From assembly GCA_963981015.1 (NCBI GenBank), contig CAXCCG010000010.1, positions 1-40,789 on the forward strand: DNA of 40,789 nt. The letters are read 5' to 3'. Made by a program: the position numbers and the translations under genes. Below the pieces are notes generated by a model. The model worked only from the letters and a program-made list of their open reading frames with translations. It had not been told where the DNA came from and did no database searches. This DNA is from Thiopontia sp013349825. Its GTDB lineage: Bacteria; Pseudomonadota; Gammaproteobacteria; GCF-002020875. Shown piece by piece: positions 40,724 through 40,789 of this stretch; the stretch's first letter is position 1; each line of letters starts with the position of its first letter.

Positions 40724-40775
40724 AATGCTATTGAACTAGACAGAATCTACCTAGTTCAATAGCATTTGATTCTGT
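40724..40775. repeat. Nested inverted repeats at the right end of the window
   Basis: AATGCTATTGAACTAG (40724-40739) and CTAGTTCAATAGCATT (40751-40766) are perfect 16-base inverted arms around 11 bases. The first eight loop bases, ACAGAATC (40740-40747), are also perfectly complementary to GATTCTGT (40768-40775). Two mutually exclusive hairpins are therefore possible. No gene adjoins it on the right within the window. The 261 bases after the SH3 gene otherwise show only a short GGAG/CTCC hairpin and no reading frame. Confidence 0.8.
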
Positions 40776-40789
40776 ATAGTTAACTGTTA

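Noticed and set aside
40724..40775. An H-type pseudoknot at the window end
   Set aside because: The second helix would need a one-base loop to span a 16-bp stem, which is sterically impossible; alternative hairpins are the sensible reading.

Overview
The window comes from the chromosome of a sulfur-oxidising gammaproteobacterium. The evidence is a complete reverse-type dissimilatory sulfite reductase (rDsr) operon, dsrABEFHCMKLJOPNR, embedded among housekeeping genes in gammaproteobacterial order (rsmD-M16-M16/ftsY-rpoH, lptG-lptF/pepA-holC-valS, fpg/coaD). DsrEFH, DsrL, DsrN and DsrR, and a DsrC with both C-terminal cysteines, are the oxidative-type accessory set, so the pathway runs from stored or persulfidic sulfur to sulfite. 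Genus cannot be decided from the sequence. I see no rRNA, tRNA, CRISPR array, intact transposase or prophage.

Layout. (1) 1-7.5 kb: orphan hyuA (-), fpg and a LexA-like S24 protein (+), then a mostly minus-strand block of ferredoxin, coaD, rsmD and two M16 peptidases. (2) 7.6-9.7 kb: ftsY and rpoH (+), without the usual ftsEX between them. (3) 9.8-13.7 kb: a 314-bp MITE-like element, an NDUFA9-like SDR, a small protein, cca, a YccA/BAX-inhibitor membrane protein and a 69-aa protein (+). (4) 13.7-27.4 kb (-): a 188-aa unknown, a 268-bp IS-end/MITE-like element, then the dsr operon, transcribed right to left from dsrA. (5) 27.4-27.8 kb: an AT-rich divergent control region with a candidate dsrA promoter, iterated GGGATAT sites and a NarL-like dyad. 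(6) 27.8-32.4 kb (+): a divergent operon of a 61-aa protein, a 229-aa helical protein, a Cas6/Cmx6-like RAMP protein and a cysteine-free DsrC paralogue, closed by a terminator; then a soluble NarX-type kinase, a NarL/FixJ regulator and a rhodanese. (7) 32.4-40.8 kb: lptG/lptF (-), pepA, holC, valS and an SH3/coiled-coil membrane protein (+), ending in a strong nested inverted repeat.

How the genes work together. DsrE2F2H2 and DsrC pass sulfur as persulfide to DsrAB, whose sirohaem-amide needs DsrN. DsrL links reductase electrons to NAD(P). DsrMKJOP exchanges DsrC-thiol electrons with the membrane and periplasm. The divergent module has no cas neighbours and no array, so the Cas6-like protein has probably been taken up for host RNA processing. 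Together with the Cys-free DsrC, the two-component pair and the rhodanese, it is the best candidate here for an undescribed regulatory system tied to sulfur oxidation.

Two families of small mobile repeats have shaped gene boundaries. Their ends supply the stop codons of hyuA and dsrR and the ribosome binding site of the SDR gene.
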